Source: Pedobacter sp. ASV19
GTDB taxonomy: Bacteria > Bacteroidota > Bacteroidia > Sphingobacteriales > Sphingobacteriaceae
Direction of reading: 5' to 3'
DNA length: 63,546 bases
NCBI RefSeq assembly: GCF_016429005.1
Contig: NZ_JAELTV010000001.1
Location: 1 to 63,546 of the forward strand
Under the pieces are notes generated by a model. The model did no database searches. It was not told the DNA's origin and saw only the letters and a list, made by a program, of their open reading frames with translations. This document shows, one piece after another, positions 63,426-63,546 of the stretch; positions within the stretch are counted from its first letter, which is position 1, and every line of letters starts with the position of its first letter. The translations under genes and the position numbers were made by a program.

Positions 63426-63546
63426 TATGCGGAACCGGAAGCTCAGGGAAAAAAGGCGTATGCATTGCTGTTAAAAGCATTGATCCAATCCAAAAAGGCA
63501 GGCATAGCCAGATTTGTTCTAAGAAGTACTGAAAATTTATGCGTTA
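63426..63546 (+). other. Internal fragment of a Ku (DNA end-binding) gene, probable chimeric join
   Basis: In the frame starting at TAT 63426 the sequence is open to the window end and reads YAEPEAQGKKAYALLLKAL, then a segment ending GIARFVLRSTENLCV. This pattern (YY.EP, KAYALL, GIARFVLR, E.L) is that of bacterial Ku proteins of the non-homologous end-joining pathway. It has no start here and is out of frame with the TPR gene. I regard it as a piece from elsewhere in the genome joined by a library or assembly error. Confidence 0.7.

Noticed and set aside
63426-63532. Native C-terminus of the TPR protein
   Set aside because: The frame after 63425 lacks TPR character while another frame gives a Ku-like sequence, so the tail is produced by a chimeric join.

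Overview
The window is a contig from a Bacteroidota bacterium, most likely a Pedobacter-like member of the Sphingobacteriaceae. This rests on three SusC/SusD pairs, ECF-sigma/FecR pairs feeding STN-domain SusC receptors, a short (286 aa) primary-type sigma factor, GldA/F/G-like ABC genes, an ExbB-ExbD-ExbD-TonB cluster, and promoter candidates of the Bacteroidota type (TTTG, 19-21 nt, TAnnTTTG). No rRNA, tRNA, CRISPR array or intact insertion sequence was seen.

Both contig ends are artefactual. Positions 1-152 are sequencing material: a poly-C run, a degraded Illumina P5 sequence, a 10-nt index and the Nextera Read 1/mosaic end. At the right edge a TPR gene breaks near 63425 and continues in another frame into what reads as an internal piece of a Ku (DNA end-binding) gene, probably a chimeric join.

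153-33638 is the striking region. It holds two tandem copies of the same eight-gene block: SusC, SusD, a small lipoprotein, a GldA-like ABC ATPase, a GldF-GldG fusion permease, a protein with two tandem MutS-type ATPase cores, an M16 zinc peptidase lipoprotein, and a second GldF-GldG fusion. An ECF sigma factor and a FecR anti-sigma factor sit between the copies and should control copy 2; the equivalents for copy 1 would lie off the contig. The gene order suggests a cell-envelope machine that takes up or senses a ligand at the outer membrane, processes peptide with the M16 enzyme and powers an inner-membrane ABC assembly. The function is not known to me and this is the best candidate for an undescribed system.

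33699-41531 is glycerol/glycerophosphodiester metabolism: an exported glycerophosphodiester phosphodiesterase, a FucP-type sugar transporter with two identical LacI-type palindromes upstream, then glpF-glpK-glpD on the minus strand facing a DeoR-family regulator, with palindromic operator candidates in the shared promoter region. An Lrp/AsnC regulator and a divergent RpoD-like sigma factor follow.

42786-52353 (minus strand) is a glycan-use locus: a GH20 beta-hexosaminidase, SusD, SusC, FecR and ECF sigma. The SusC leader here and the one in front of 16804 share a short motif next to GC-rich hairpins. A roughly 97-bp hairpin element lies between FecR and sigma.

52524-63425 is mostly housekeeping: a small conserved protein, a miniature ExbD with about 80 residues missing in frame, metK behind a SAM-II-like riboswitch, a lipid kinase, an SUI1 protein, pckA, and the exbB-exbD-exbD-tonB energy-transduction operon that powers SusC receptors, followed by a small membrane protein, a PstS-like lipoprotein and a TPR protein preceded by a duplicated 53-bp mini-ORF repeat.
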